This document shows, in pieces, positions 6,717 to 13,847 of a stretch of 15,683 nt of DNA. Each line of letters starts with the position of its first letter. Position 1 is the stretch's first letter. The stretch covers positions 1 to 15,683 of the forward strand of contig CAZMUQ010000025.1 in the NCBI GenBank assembly GCA_964569845.1. The letters are read 5' to 3'. Below the pieces are notes generated by a model that saw nothing but the letters and a program-made list of their open reading frames with translations, searched no databases and was not told the origin of the DNA. The position numbers were made by a program, and so were the translations under genes. Source of the stretch: CAZMUQ01 sp964569845 (GTDB lineage: Archaea > Thermoproteota > Bathyarchaeia > Hecatellales > Hecatellaceae).

Positions 6717-6722
6717 GGTGAT
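6717..6722 (+). promoter_or_regulatory. Strong Shine-Dalgarno GGTGAT before eS30
   Basis: GGTGAT lies 6 bases before ATG 6729 and matches the usual archaeal 16S 3' end. It fixes the start of this very short gene. Confidence 0.65.
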
Positions 6723-6728
6723 AAGCTT

Positions 6729-6902
6729 ATGCCAACTCACGGTTCACTTACAAAAGCTGGTAAAGTTAGAATGCAAACCCCTAAAATCCCTGCAAGAGAG
6801 AAGAAATCCCCTATACCTAAATATAGGAATAAAAGAAACTATGAAAAGCGTGTAATTCTAAGAAGAACTCCTGGACAAAACTGGTTTATTGGCAGAAGAT
6901 AA
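6729..6902 (+). CDS. rps30e: Small ribosomal subunit protein eS30
   Basis: A 57-residue, very basic protein (MPTHGSLTKAGKVRMQTP, then YEKRVILRRTPGQNWFIGRR) that matches eS30. The family start is normally close to THGSLTKAGKVRxQTPKI, and the Arg/Lys-rich remainder embeds in 16S rRNA near the decoding region. The strong GGTGAT site and the complete short frame to TAA make it a real gene despite its size. It follows pyrK by 47 bases and may have its own promoter (A/T-rich stretch around 6682-6702), though read-through from pyrDK is possible. eS30 is known from TACK/Asgard archaea and eukaryotes and is generally lacking in Euryarchaeota, so it is the best taxonomic marker here. Confidence 0.95.
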   Translation: MPTHGSLTKAGKVRMQTPKIPAREKKSPIPKYRNKRNYEKRVILRRTPGQNWFIGRR

Positions 6903-6919
6903 ATTAAACCAAACCTTGC

Positions 6920-7057
6920 TTATACTCCTAAAATTTTGTACCTTACCCTACATTTCTCGCAGATTTTTCTTCCCACACCAAATAAAGTTAAAGCACCTAC
7001 AAAAACATAATCAGCATTAAATTCTACGTTAGACGTTTTTAAAATTTTTAACAACAT
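6920..7057 (-). pseudogene. Probable C-terminal remnant of a radical SAM (SPL-like) protein
   Basis: On the minus strand a 45-codon frame (ATG 7057 to TAA 6920) overlaps the 3' end of the MetE-like gene. It contains VEFNADYVFVGALTLFG, then VGRKICEKCRVRYKILG. The DYVFVGALTLFG-x-GRK stretch resembles the last barrel strand and tail of spore-photolyase-like radical SAM proteins as I remember them, where the sequence goes on to a YFPELVPKY-type tail; here that tail is garbled. No CxxxCxxC cluster site is present, so nothing functional is left. I read it as the tail of a deleted neighbour. The likeness rests on about 15 residues and could be chance. Confidence 0.35.
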
Positions 7058-8102
7058 TTGAAACTTTTTCTAGACATTTTAATGCTACATTATAGGTAGG
7101 AAATCCTCTTAAACCGCACTCTGCCCCTGCATAGGGGACTCTTTCAATACCAAAAAATTCTACTATTTTTTTAAGCCTTCTTATTAGTATTTCCTCATCT
7201 TCAAGAAATTCTTCAGGATTTACTTTCCCCCTTCTAATTTCTCCCCAGATTTCCCCCATCTTTTTAAGAATAATTCCCTTATCTTTATCTGGATACAGTT
7301 TTTCAAGTTTTTGTTGAAGAAGTTTATCGAAATCTGTTATAGAAATGCTTGCTTTAATAAGCTTATCATTTTTCTCAACCATTTCTTTTGCATACTTTGA
7401 AAAGTAAAATTGGTCTTCAACATGTGTTTCAATAATCTTTAAGCTTTTAACTGCAAAATATAGCTCATCTCTAGTATTATGCAGATGTAAAACTGTTTTA
7501 ACATTTCTTGAGTAAGCCTTATAGAAAATTTTTTCCCAAGCTTTAATCAAAGCTTCTCTACCATCAGAACCATAATCAAGTTGAGGGTCATCAACAACAC
7601 TAAAAAGCGGCTCATCTACACTAACAATTTTAACAGACCCCTCCTTTACACTAAAAATATTTGCTTCAACAATTTCCCCTAGGACATCTGCAAGTTGCAG
7701 GAAAAGTTCAGGATCTCTATACTTAAACATGTAGGAAAGTGTATGTGGCCCTGTAATACAAATTTTAACTTTAACTTCAAAACCAACCTTCTCGTAAATC
7801 TCCTTTAAGTTATCTTTTAAAACTTTAACTTCAGGAATGAATCCCCCACCCTTAACTTTTAAGCTTTTTTCAGCTAAAAATTCTCCATTAATCTTAATGA
7901 TACCATCAACCATTTCAAGAAACATTTCATTCATATCTCTAAATTGAGGATAATTTGGAATGCTAACTCCCGCTTTAATCTTATCAATAAAAGCCTTAAC
8001 AACTTTAGACTTAAAATACTCTCCAAGTTCTGAAGCTTCAACCAAAAATTTTTTATAATCTCCTTCGAATGGTAAACTTCCAACATCATAAGAATAAATC
8101 AT
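7029..8102 (-). CDS. MetE-core-like methyltransferase (UROD/MetE superfamily)
   Basis: A 357-residue protein of the cobalamin-independent methionine synthase C-terminal (UROD/MetE) barrel superfamily. Visible signatures are SYDVGSLPF near the N-terminus, KICITGPHTLSYMF (113-126), SVDEPLF (161-167, the DEP motif of MetE), TVLHLHNT (203-210) and AGAECGLRGFP (325-335). In MetE the zinc site is His-x-Cys, a Glu and a distal Cys. Here the first pair reads His206-x-His208, a Glu follows at 225 or 229, and the distal Cys is 329. Core-only MetE proteins of archaea transfer methyl groups from corrinoid or pterin donors to homocysteine or other thiols. Methionine synthesis is plausible, but the altered ligand warns against naming it metE. 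ATG 8102 is chosen because GGTGA lies 5 bases before it; TTG 8114 would add four residues. A pterin locus lies next door. Confidence 0.75.
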   Translation of the reverse strand: MIYSYDVGSLPFEGDYKKFLVEASELGEYFKSKVVKAFIDKIKAGVSIPNYPQFRDMNEMFLEMVDGIIKINGEFLAEKSLKVKGGGFIPEVKVLKDNLKEIYEKVGFEVKVKICITGPHTLSYMFKYRDPELFLQLADVLGEIVEANIFSVKEGSVKIVSVDEPLFSVVDDPQLDYGSDGREALIKAWEKIFYKAYSRNVKTVLHLHNTRDELYFAVKSLKIIETHVEDQFYFSKYAKEMVEKNDKLIKASISITDFDKLLQQKLEKLYPDKDKGIILKKMGEIWGEIRRGKVNPEEFLEDEEILIRRLKKIVEFFGIERVPYAGAECGLRGFPTYNVALKCLEKVSNVVKNFKNV

Positions 8103-8156
8103 TAAATTCACCAAATATATGTGAGGTTTATACGAGGTAGATAAGCATTAAAATTT

Positions 8157-8801
8157 CTATTTAGCTAAAATCTTTTTAAGGTCATCCATAACTTTTACTA
8201 AGCTTGATTTTGGTGCAACCCTTCTAACAAGATTATCATAGTGGTTTACAATTTCTAAAAGCTCTTTAACCTTCTCCATTTCTCCATCTTCTCTAAACTT
8301 TAAAATTCTTGTAGCATGAATAACACTTTCAACAATAGCTGGTATAGCTCTAAAATATGTTAAAGGTGGTTGAGACTTAATTTTTGAAGCTAAAACTTTA
8401 CATAAGAAGATTCCCCTATCACCATAAACTTTAAACCTTAAAACTTTAGCTTCAACATAACCATCAGCAATCCTAAGCCTTGGAGCATAAACATTTCTAG
8501 ATTTTTCAAACCAAACTGATGGAATCCTGACACCCTTTAAACGTTTAAACGTTGTTTTAAAAAATACTTCAGGTTTCCATGTAAAATTTATGGTGCAACA
8601 TCGCCAATACCTTAAATTTTTGTATGTTTGTGTTTGAATATATGGGCTTATTAAAACTGTGCCACTCCTCTTTACGATTATGCCCATAGGAGCTGCGTTA
8701 CATGAGCCATCAGGATTATAAGTTGAAACTATAGTTTCAAATATGCAATTTGGTGTTAAACCAAATTTTAAAAACCATTTTTTAGTCAAATTTAACCACA
8801 A
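8157..8801 (-). CDS. DUF447 family protein (flavin-binding split barrel)
   Basis: About 214 residues matching the archaeal DUF447 family: ETIVSTYNPDGSCNAAPMGI (22-41), ISPYIQTQTYKNLRYWRCCT (51-70), then a helical C-terminal part. Proteins of this kind have an FMN-reductase-like split barrel and occur in archaea with methanopterin genes; their reaction is not established to my knowledge. Here it diverges from mptE and the rest of the pterin locus, which fits an accessory role in pterin or flavin redox chemistry (inference). The start is uncertain. No ATG precedes the conserved block; TTG 8801 or TTG 8789 are the candidates, and either leaves only about 19-31 bases to the mptE start. Residues 68-69 are a Cys-Cys pair of unknown meaning. 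Confidence 0.75.
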   Translation of the reverse strand: MWLNLTKKWFLKFGLTPNCIFETIVSTYNPDGSCNAAPMGIIVKRSGTVLISPYIQTQTYKNLRYWRCCTINFTWKPEVFFKTTFKRLKGVRIPSVWFEKSRNVYAPRLRIADGYVEAKVLRFKVYGDRGIFLCKVLASKIKSQPPLTYFRAIPAIVESVIHATRILKFREDGEMEKVKELLEIVNHYDNLVRRVAPKSSLVKVMDDLKKILAK

Positions 8802-8820
8802 TACTGTAGATTTAAACTTA

Positions 8821-9645
8821 ATGAGGAATAAAAGCTATTTAAATTTAGGTTTAAACTTGGTTTCACGTTTCAAACTTAAAGATTGGTGGTCTTGGTATGA
8901 TAGGATAGCTCAAATGTTAAAGCTAAATAGGCAGTTAGACCAAAAATCAGCCTACATTTTAAGTAAACTTATCATCAATAAAAGCTTAAAGCTAAACTAT
9001 TTAGCTAAAAAGTTTTCTAAAAAAATCTTACTTGTAGTTGGTGCAGGTCCAAGTGTTGAAGATGACCTTCAAAAAGTTTTAAATTCAGGTTTCTACAAGA
9101 AATGTTTAATTGCTGCTGCTGATGGTGCAACAACACCAATCTTAAAAATCGGATTAACTCCAGATTTCATAGTGACAGATCTTGATGGAAGATTGGAAGA
9201 TATTTTTAAAGCTTCAAAACTTGGCTCAATTCCTATTATCCATGCTCACGGGGATAATATTGAAGCTTTAAAAACTTATGTACCAATGTTTAAAAAAGTT
9301 TTAGGGACAACTCAAGTTAAACCTGTAGCAAGAGTTTACAATTTTGGGGGATTTACTGATGGTGACCGTTGTGTTTTTCTGGGGGAAAGATTTAATGTGA
9401 GAAAGATTGTTTTGGCTGGAATGAATTTTGGTAGTAAGATTGGGGTTTATTCTAAGCCTGAAGATTTTTATATGCTTAATCCTAAGGCTTTAAAAATCAA
9501 AATTTTAAAGCTTAAGATAGCTAAAATGCTTATTGAATGGTTTTCAACATGGGCTAAAGCTGAAATTTTAAATTTAACTTCTGATGGTGAAAAAATTAAA
9601 GGTGTTAAAAAGGTAGGTTATAAGGACCTTATAAGCCTAAAATAG
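8821..9645 (+). CDS. mptE: 6-hydroxymethyl-7,8-dihydropterin pyrophosphokinase MptE
   Basis: MptE (DUF115/COG1634 type) activates 6-hydroxymethyl-7,8-dihydropterin with ATP to the pyrophosphate, replacing bacterial FolK in archaeal tetrahydromethanopterin and folate synthesis. The family signature runs in order: VVGAGPSVED (72-81), IAAADGATTPIL (97-108), PDFIVTDLDG (114-123), PIIHAHGDN (138-146), GGFTDGDRC (176-184) and LAGMNFGSKIG (198-208). The 274-residue length is slightly above usual. ATG 8821 is preferred; an upstream ATG at 8743 would place 26 low-quality residues inside the DUF447 gene on the other strand. No Shine-Dalgarno precedes 8821, so a leaderless or near-leaderless mRNA is possible. 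It heads the pterin side of the window; mptA and a DHPS-like gene lie downstream on the same strand. Confidence 0.9.
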   Translation: MRNKSYLNLGLNLVSRFKLKDWWSWYDRIAQMLKLNRQLDQKSAYILSKLIINKSLKLNYLAKKFSKKILLVVGAGPSVEDDLQKVLNSGFYKKCLIAAADGATTPILKIGLTPDFIVTDLDGRLEDIFKASKLGSIPIIHAHGDNIEALKTYVPMFKKVLGTTQVKPVARVYNFGGFTDGDRCVFLGERFNVRKIVLAGMNFGSKIGVYSKPEDFYMLNPKALKIKILKLKIAKMLIEWFSTWAKAEILNLTSDGEKIKGVKKVGYKDLISLK

Positions 9646-9676
9646 GGTTATGCTTCTTAGCCATAAAAAGTAATAA

Positions 9677-9717
9677 AAGACCTTTAAAGTTTTAATCTTA
9701 AAGTTTTTCTAGGTCTT
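9677..9717 (+). promoter_or_regulatory. Inverted repeat and TATA-like element before the ABC/DHPS operon
   Basis: AAGACCT (9677-9683) and AGGTCTT (9711-9717) form a 7-base inverted repeat around a T-rich middle. Inside it CTTTAAAG (9682-9689) is a palindromic TATA-like box 48 bases before the TTG start at 9737, and a near repeat TCTTAAAGTTTT follows at 9696-9707. It may be the operon promoter with an operator, or a 3' structure of mptE. I cannot choose between these. Confidence 0.3.
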
Positions 9718-9736
9718 AGTATTATAGAATTTAAGG

Positions 9737-10546
9737 TTGAATTTTAAGTTAGATAGCGATTATGAGGTTGTTATTAAAGTTCAAAACCTTGTTAAAGTAT
9801 ATAATGGTTTTAAAGCTTTAAATGGTATTTCATTTGAGGTTAGAAAAGGCGAGATTTATGGTCTTTTAGGTCCAAATGGTGCAGGTAAAACCACAACTTT
9901 AAGGATTATTCTAGGTCTTTTAGAGCCAACAGAAGGATTAGTTAAAGTTTTTAACTTTTCACCCTTAAAGGATCCTGTAAAGGTGAAAAGTTTAGTTGGC
10001 TATGTTCCAGAAGATGTTTTACTGCTTGAAACCCTTACACCTAAAGAGTTTTTTGAGTTTGTTGCCTCCATTAGACGTTTAAATCTTGATATTGCTAATA
10101 AACGTTTAAACCAGCTTGCATCAGCTTTTGAAATTAAAGATTATTTTAATGTTCCAATAGCTTCTCTCTCCTCTGGAACAAAGCAAAAAATAGCGGTAAT
10201 TTCTGCTCTTCTACACGACCCTCCTCTTCTAATTTTTGATGAGCCTATGATTGGGCTTGATGCTAAATCCTCAAGAATACTGAAGGATTTGATGAGAATG
10301 CATGTTGAAAGAGGAGGAACAATTCTTTTTTCAACCCATATTTTAGAAGTTGCTGAAAAACTTTGCACAAGAATAGGGATAATCAATAAGGGTAGAATTA
10401 TTGCTGAAGGAACTGTTGAAGAATTAAGAAAACTTATACGTGAAACTGATGCTTCTCTTGAAGAGATACTTTTAAGAGTGATTGAAGAAGATAAGCTCGT
10501 AGCTGAAACTGTTAAAACTTTACGTGAGGCTTTTAGAGAACAGTGA
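9737..10546 (+). CDS. ABC transporter ATP-binding protein
   Basis: A 269-residue ABC-type ATPase with all core motifs: Walker A GPNGAGKTT (45-53), ABC signature LSSGTKQ (144-150), Walker B LLIFDEP (164-170), D-loop GLDA and switch His201 (FSTHIL). The Q-loop position reads GYVPED, with Glu in place of the classical Gln, as in many DrrA/CcmA-type ATPases of ABC-2 exporters. It would energise the permease encoded next, whose GTG start overlaps this gene's TGA (GTGA, 10543-10546). The start is TTG 9737; no ATG or GTG lies before the conserved strand KVQNLVKVYNG, and AAGG directly precedes it. The substrate cannot be read. It shares an operon with a DHPS-like gene, so a pterin- or cofactor-linked cargo is worth considering (inference). 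Confidence 0.9.
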   Translation: MNFKLDSDYEVVIKVQNLVKVYNGFKALNGISFEVRKGEIYGLLGPNGAGKTTTLRIILGLLEPTEGLVKVFNFSPLKDPVKVKSLVGYVPEDVLLLETLTPKEFFEFVASIRRLNLDIANKRLNQLASAFEIKDYFNVPIASLSSGTKQKIAVISALLHDPPLLIFDEPMIGLDAKSSRILKDLMRMHVERGGTILFSTHILEVAEKLCTRIGIINKGRIIAEGTVEELRKLIRETDASLEEILLRVIEEDKLVAETVKTLREAFREQ

Positions 10547-12186
10547 AACTCAAAGAAACACTTAAAATTGGTAGAATTCTTTGTAAAGAGGCTATTTTTA
10601 AAGCTTCCTTTGAGAGAAGAATGTTTAAAGGTGACCTTAAAACAGCAATAAAACTTTCACTTAGAGATGCTAAACTTAGCAAGCTTTCGTTAATAGGAAT
10701 TTTCATTTTTTTATCTATCTATCTTAGCTTTCTAAGATCAAACTTTTTTAACCCTAGGGAGGCCCTCTTTTTTGATGCTGCTCTAATAACTCTCTACCTT
10801 ATTCTAAGTTTTTTCCTCATATTTTTTATGGGTTTAAATCTTGCAATCTCAATGTATACTTCTAAAATTTTCTTGGCTATTAACCATCTGCCAATATCGC
10901 CTAATGACTTAGCAAAACTTCCTTCAGCAACTTTTACCTCATTTTTTGATATCCCCCTTATACTACTTATTATTCCCTTATCAATTTTTTACGGATATGT
11001 GTCAAAATCAGTTTTTGCAGGTTTATCCATCCTATTTGTAAGCCTTATAAATATCTCCATTGCTTTTCTATGCATAGCTTGGTTTTCAAAAATATTTTAT
11101 AATAAATTTCTTGTTGTTGCGCCTTCAAAAGCTAAATCTATTCTAAGAATTTTTTTCATGTTTTTATGGGTACTAGGTTCTGCAGGTATAGGTTTTATGT
11201 GGTTTATGTTTGCATCAAGGCCTTCCACAATAAACCTTATTGTAGCATTTTTTAAGGAAATTTTGGTTTCAAATAAACTTGTATGCTTAATATATCCTTT
11301 ACCCTTAAGTTTAGCAGCATCCTTAACTGTAAACCTTAAATTATATTTAGTTTTTACTCTTCACCACTATCTACTACTTCTCACATCCTTAATCTTCTAC
11401 ACCTTTTTAGGTTTTTTTGGTGTTAAATTGGCTGGAAAAATTTTAACAAGAATCTGTACTGGTGAAGAAGTTAAGTTTTCTAGGAAGAATTTGAAGTCAG
11501 TAGAGAAGGTATGGATAAGGTTTAGTGGAGGTATCTTTAAAGCTTTAATTTTGAAAGACCTTAAAATTATGTCTAGAGATCCTTCACAAATTTTAGCTTT
11601 TGTTCTTCCCATAGTTTTTATGCTATCTATTATTTTCCCTATAATTGGGAAGAGTAATGTTGATTTAACTGATACTTTTTTCCTATTTTCAGGTTTAGCT
11701 GCAATTTTTGCATTTCTTACTCCGTACATACTTGGAGGTGATGTTTCTTCAAATGCTTATCCGTTAACTTTACCATTAAGTTTAAAAACAATAATTTTTT
11801 CTAAAGCTTTACTTGTAATCCTTGTTTATACTCCAACACTAATGGTACTTACAGCTTTTCTTATTGTCAAAACTTTTAGTTTTCCTATTTTTCTCATACT
11901 TTTTCTTGCTTTTCAACCTGCAATTATTGCTGGAATATTTTTTGAGCTTTATGTAGCTTTCAAGGTTGGTGGTGAAACTTTAACTATAAATGTGCCTTCA
12001 AACCTTGTAAAACTTATACCAGTAGTTTTTGTAGGTTTAATGGTAAGTTTATCTCCTCTAATCTTTTTTATAGCAGCTTACAATCTAGTAGGCTTAGAAA
12101 GTTTAACCTTAATTTTACCATTAACTTTAAGCCTATTTCTCCTGATTATAGCTTTTTTAACAATTCATATAGGGGTTAAAGGTTGA
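10543..12186 (+). CDS. ABC-2-like transporter permease, about 12 membrane segments
   Basis: A 547-residue very hydrophobic protein, about twice the size of a simple ABC-2 permease. Likely membrane helices lie near residues 49-64, 75-104, 133-151, 157-181, 200-224, 269-296, 351-367, 377-396, 416-443, 447-470, 489-512 and 518-543. A basic cytoplasmic loop at 300-350 contains IFKALILKDLKIMSRDPSQ, resembling the Lys-Asp-x-Lys...Arg-Asp-Pro coupling segment common before a permease half in this superfamily; a similar basic segment precedes the first helix. This suggests two fused six-helix halves in one chain. GTG 10543 overlaps the ATPase stop, and its TGA (12184-12186) overlaps the TTG start of the DHPS-like gene (12183). 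Transport direction is probably export by family analogy; substrate unknown. Confidence 0.8.
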   Translation: MKLKETLKIGRILCKEAIFKASFERRMFKGDLKTAIKLSLRDAKLSKLSLIGIFIFLSIYLSFLRSNFFNPREALFFDAALITLYLILSFFLIFFMGLNLAISMYTSKIFLAINHLPISPNDLAKLPSATFTSFFDIPLILLIIPLSIFYGYVSKSVFAGLSILFVSLINISIAFLCIAWFSKIFYNKFLVVAPSKAKSILRIFFMFLWVLGSAGIGFMWFMFASRPSTINLIVAFFKEILVSNKLVCLIYPLPLSLAASLTVNLKLYLVFTLHHYLLLLTSLIFYTFLGFFGVKLAGKILTRICTGEEVKFSRKNLKSVEKVWIRFSGGIFKALILKDLKIMSRDPSQILAFVLPIVFMLSIIFPIIGKSNVDLTDTFFLFSGLAAIFAFLTPYILGGDVSSNAYPLTLPLSLKTIIFSKALLVILVYTPTLMVLTAFLIVKTFSFPIFLILFLAFQPAIIAGIFFELYVAFKVGGETLTINVPSNLVKLIPVVFVGLMVSLSPLIFFIAAYNLVGLESLTLILPLTLSLFLLIIAFLTIHIGVKG

Positions 12187-13769
12187 AGCTGAATAGAAAG
12201 ATTCTTATAGTTACAGGTTTACTTGCAGAAGATACCATTAAAAAGCAGATTAAAAAAAGTCAAGTTAAGGCTGATGTACTAGTTTTACCTATCCAAGTTG
12301 CAGCTCTTCTAACTCCATCCTATATTTTAAGAAAACTTAGAGAATTTAATGTTAAAGATTTTAACCTTATACTTGTTCCAGGTATGATTAAGGGTTCTGT
12401 AGCTGAGATTTCAAAAAGTTTAGGGGTAGCTGTTTTTAAAGGACCTAAGCATGCAGTGGATCTTCCATTAATTCTTGAAAACTTAGATAAGCTTAAGCTT
12501 TCAACAGTTAAACCTGCATGCGAGCTTTTGGATGAGGAACTTAAAAAAGTTAGCCTTAAAAAATGCTGGGAAGCTACTGTTCAACCTTTAAAGTTTAAGG
12601 ATAAAGGTTTTCCTGTAGGTTTTCCTGGAAAACGTGTTTGGATTTCTAGTAGACTCCCTCCAATCATTATGGCTGAGGTTGTTGATGCTTCCTCCCTCCC
12701 GGATAGTGAAGTTTTGGGTAAAGCTAAACAGTATATCAAAGGTGGAGCTGAAATTGTTGATGTAGGCATGGAAACTGGTGGTGGAAAACCTGAAAAAGCC
12801 TACGAGCTGGTTAAATTCCTAGTTAAAAAGTTAAACAAGCCTATAAGCATAGATTCTGTTGATGTAGATGAGATTAGGGCTGCTGTTAAAGCTGGTGTAA
12901 ACCTTATTTTAAGCGTTAATAGTGAAAATGTTAAAAAACTTTCTAAGGATAGTAGAGTTCTTAAAACACCAGTTGTTGTAATTCCAACAGATAAAGATGG
13001 ATATATTCCTGAAAATTATGTTGAAAGGGTTAAAACACTAGAAGAAAACATTAATTTAGCTAGGAAATTTGGCTTTAACTATCTAATTGCGGATCCTATA
13101 CTGAATATTAACAACTTTGTTGATTCAATACTCGGATACTTTGAATTTAGAAAAAGGAATCCTAATTTTCCCGTACTTTTTGGTGCTGGAAACATAACCG
13201 AGCTTGTTGATGCTGATTCTCAAGGACTAAATTTTCTACTTACACTTTTAGCTTTTGAAGTTAAAGCAAACATTCTACTTACAACTGAAGCAAGCAATAA
13301 AACTAAGGGAAGTATTTTTGAGGTTTCAACAGCTATTAAAATGATTTTAGCCGCAAAAAATCTTCAAATTCCTCCAAAAAATCTTGGTTTAGACCTTTTA
13401 AGGTTTAAGGAGAAGGTTAGAAAAGATGAGGATATGCTTAAGGAGGAGCTTAAACATTGGAGATTTAAAGCTTCTAAGGTTAAAGTTAACATGGAAGAGG
13501 GAGATTATACTAGGGATCCTAAAGGATACTTTAAAGTTTATGTTAATAGAGAAAGAGGAAAAATTGTTGTTTTCTATTTTACCTATGATAAACATAAGCC
13601 ACCTCTTATTTTTGAAGGTTCAAACCCGGTAGCATTAGGTAGGAGAATTGTTAAAGAAGGCTTAATTTCTCTTCTGGACCATGCAGTTTATCTTGGTTCT
13701 GAGCTTCAAAAAGCAAATATTGCACTTAAAACTGGGAGAAGCTACCTTCAAGATTTTGATGTTTTCTAA
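12183..13769 (+). CDS. Dihydropteroate synthase-related protein with C-terminal DUF4346
   Basis: A 528-residue protein of the archaeal DHPS-related family (MJ0107-like). Residues 1-130 form an alpha/beta domain specific to the family (KILIVTGLLAEDTIK; LILVPGMIKG). A pterin-binding TIM barrel follows at about 160-395 with IIMAEVVDAS, AEIVDVGMETGG (189-200), PISIDSVD (220-227), IADPIL (302-307), LFGAGNITEL (332-341) and LLTTEAS. The last about 90 residues look like DUF4346: DPKGYFKVYVN (445-455), LIFEGSNPVALGRRIV, LDHAVYLGSEL (498-508) and YLQDFDVF at the end. Members are thought to act in methanopterin or folate synthesis, but the exact reaction is not settled to my knowledge; the classic archaeal coupling enzyme belongs to another fold. 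The TTG start overlaps the permease stop, which implies translational coupling. MptA follows with its own promoter. Confidence 0.88.
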   Translation: MKLNRKILIVTGLLAEDTIKKQIKKSQVKADVLVLPIQVAALLTPSYILRKLREFNVKDFNLILVPGMIKGSVAEISKSLGVAVFKGPKHAVDLPLILENLDKLKLSTVKPACELLDEELKKVSLKKCWEATVQPLKFKDKGFPVGFPGKRVWISSRLPPIIMAEVVDASSLPDSEVLGKAKQYIKGGAEIVDVGMETGGGKPEKAYELVKFLVKKLNKPISIDSVDVDEIRAAVKAGVNLILSVNSENVKKLSKDSRVLKTPVVVIPTDKDGYIPENYVERVKTLEENINLARKFGFNYLIADPILNINNFVDSILGYFEFRKRNPNFPVLFGAGNITELVDADSQGLNFLLTLLAFEVKANILLTTEASNKTKGSIFEVSTAIKMILAAKNLQIPPKNLGLDLLRFKEKVRKDEDMLKEELKHWRFKASKVKVNMEEGDYTRDPKGYFKVYVNRERGKIVVFYFTYDKHKPPLIFEGSNPVALGRRIVKEGLISLLDHAVYLGSELQKANIALKTGRSYLQDFDVF

Positions 13770-13813
13770 CTTTAAGTTTTAACATATATAAGTAATGCGT
13801 ATCTAACTTTAAG
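13765..13813 (+). promoter_or_regulatory. TATA box flanked by a 12-base direct repeat, mptA promoter
   Basis: ATATATAAG (13784-13792) is the clearest TATA box in the window and predicts a transcription start near 13812-13816, about 35 bases before the preferred mptA start. TCTAACTTTAAG occurs exactly twice, at 13765-13776 (over the upstream gene's stop) and 13802-13813 (at the expected start point). A perfect 12-base repeat on both sides of a TATA box could be a pair of regulator sites, although A/T-rich sequence makes chance repeats easier. Confidence 0.5.
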
Positions 13814-13847
13814 GAAGCTACACCAAGATTTTATGGTGCTGATATTT

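Noticed and set aside
8743..8820. 26-codon N-terminal extension of mptE
   Set aside because: It lies over the 5' end of the DUF447 gene on the other strand and matches nothing in MptE; ATG 8821 gives a better length.
11397..11729. Minus-strand open frame of 110 codons inside the permease
   Set aside because: Antisense shadow of a hydrophobic gene; Lys/Pro-rich without motifs.
13398..13632. Overlapping open frames on both strands near the end of the DHPS-like gene
   Set aside because: Both fall inside the DUF4346 coding region whose own frame is conserved; no sign of independent genes.
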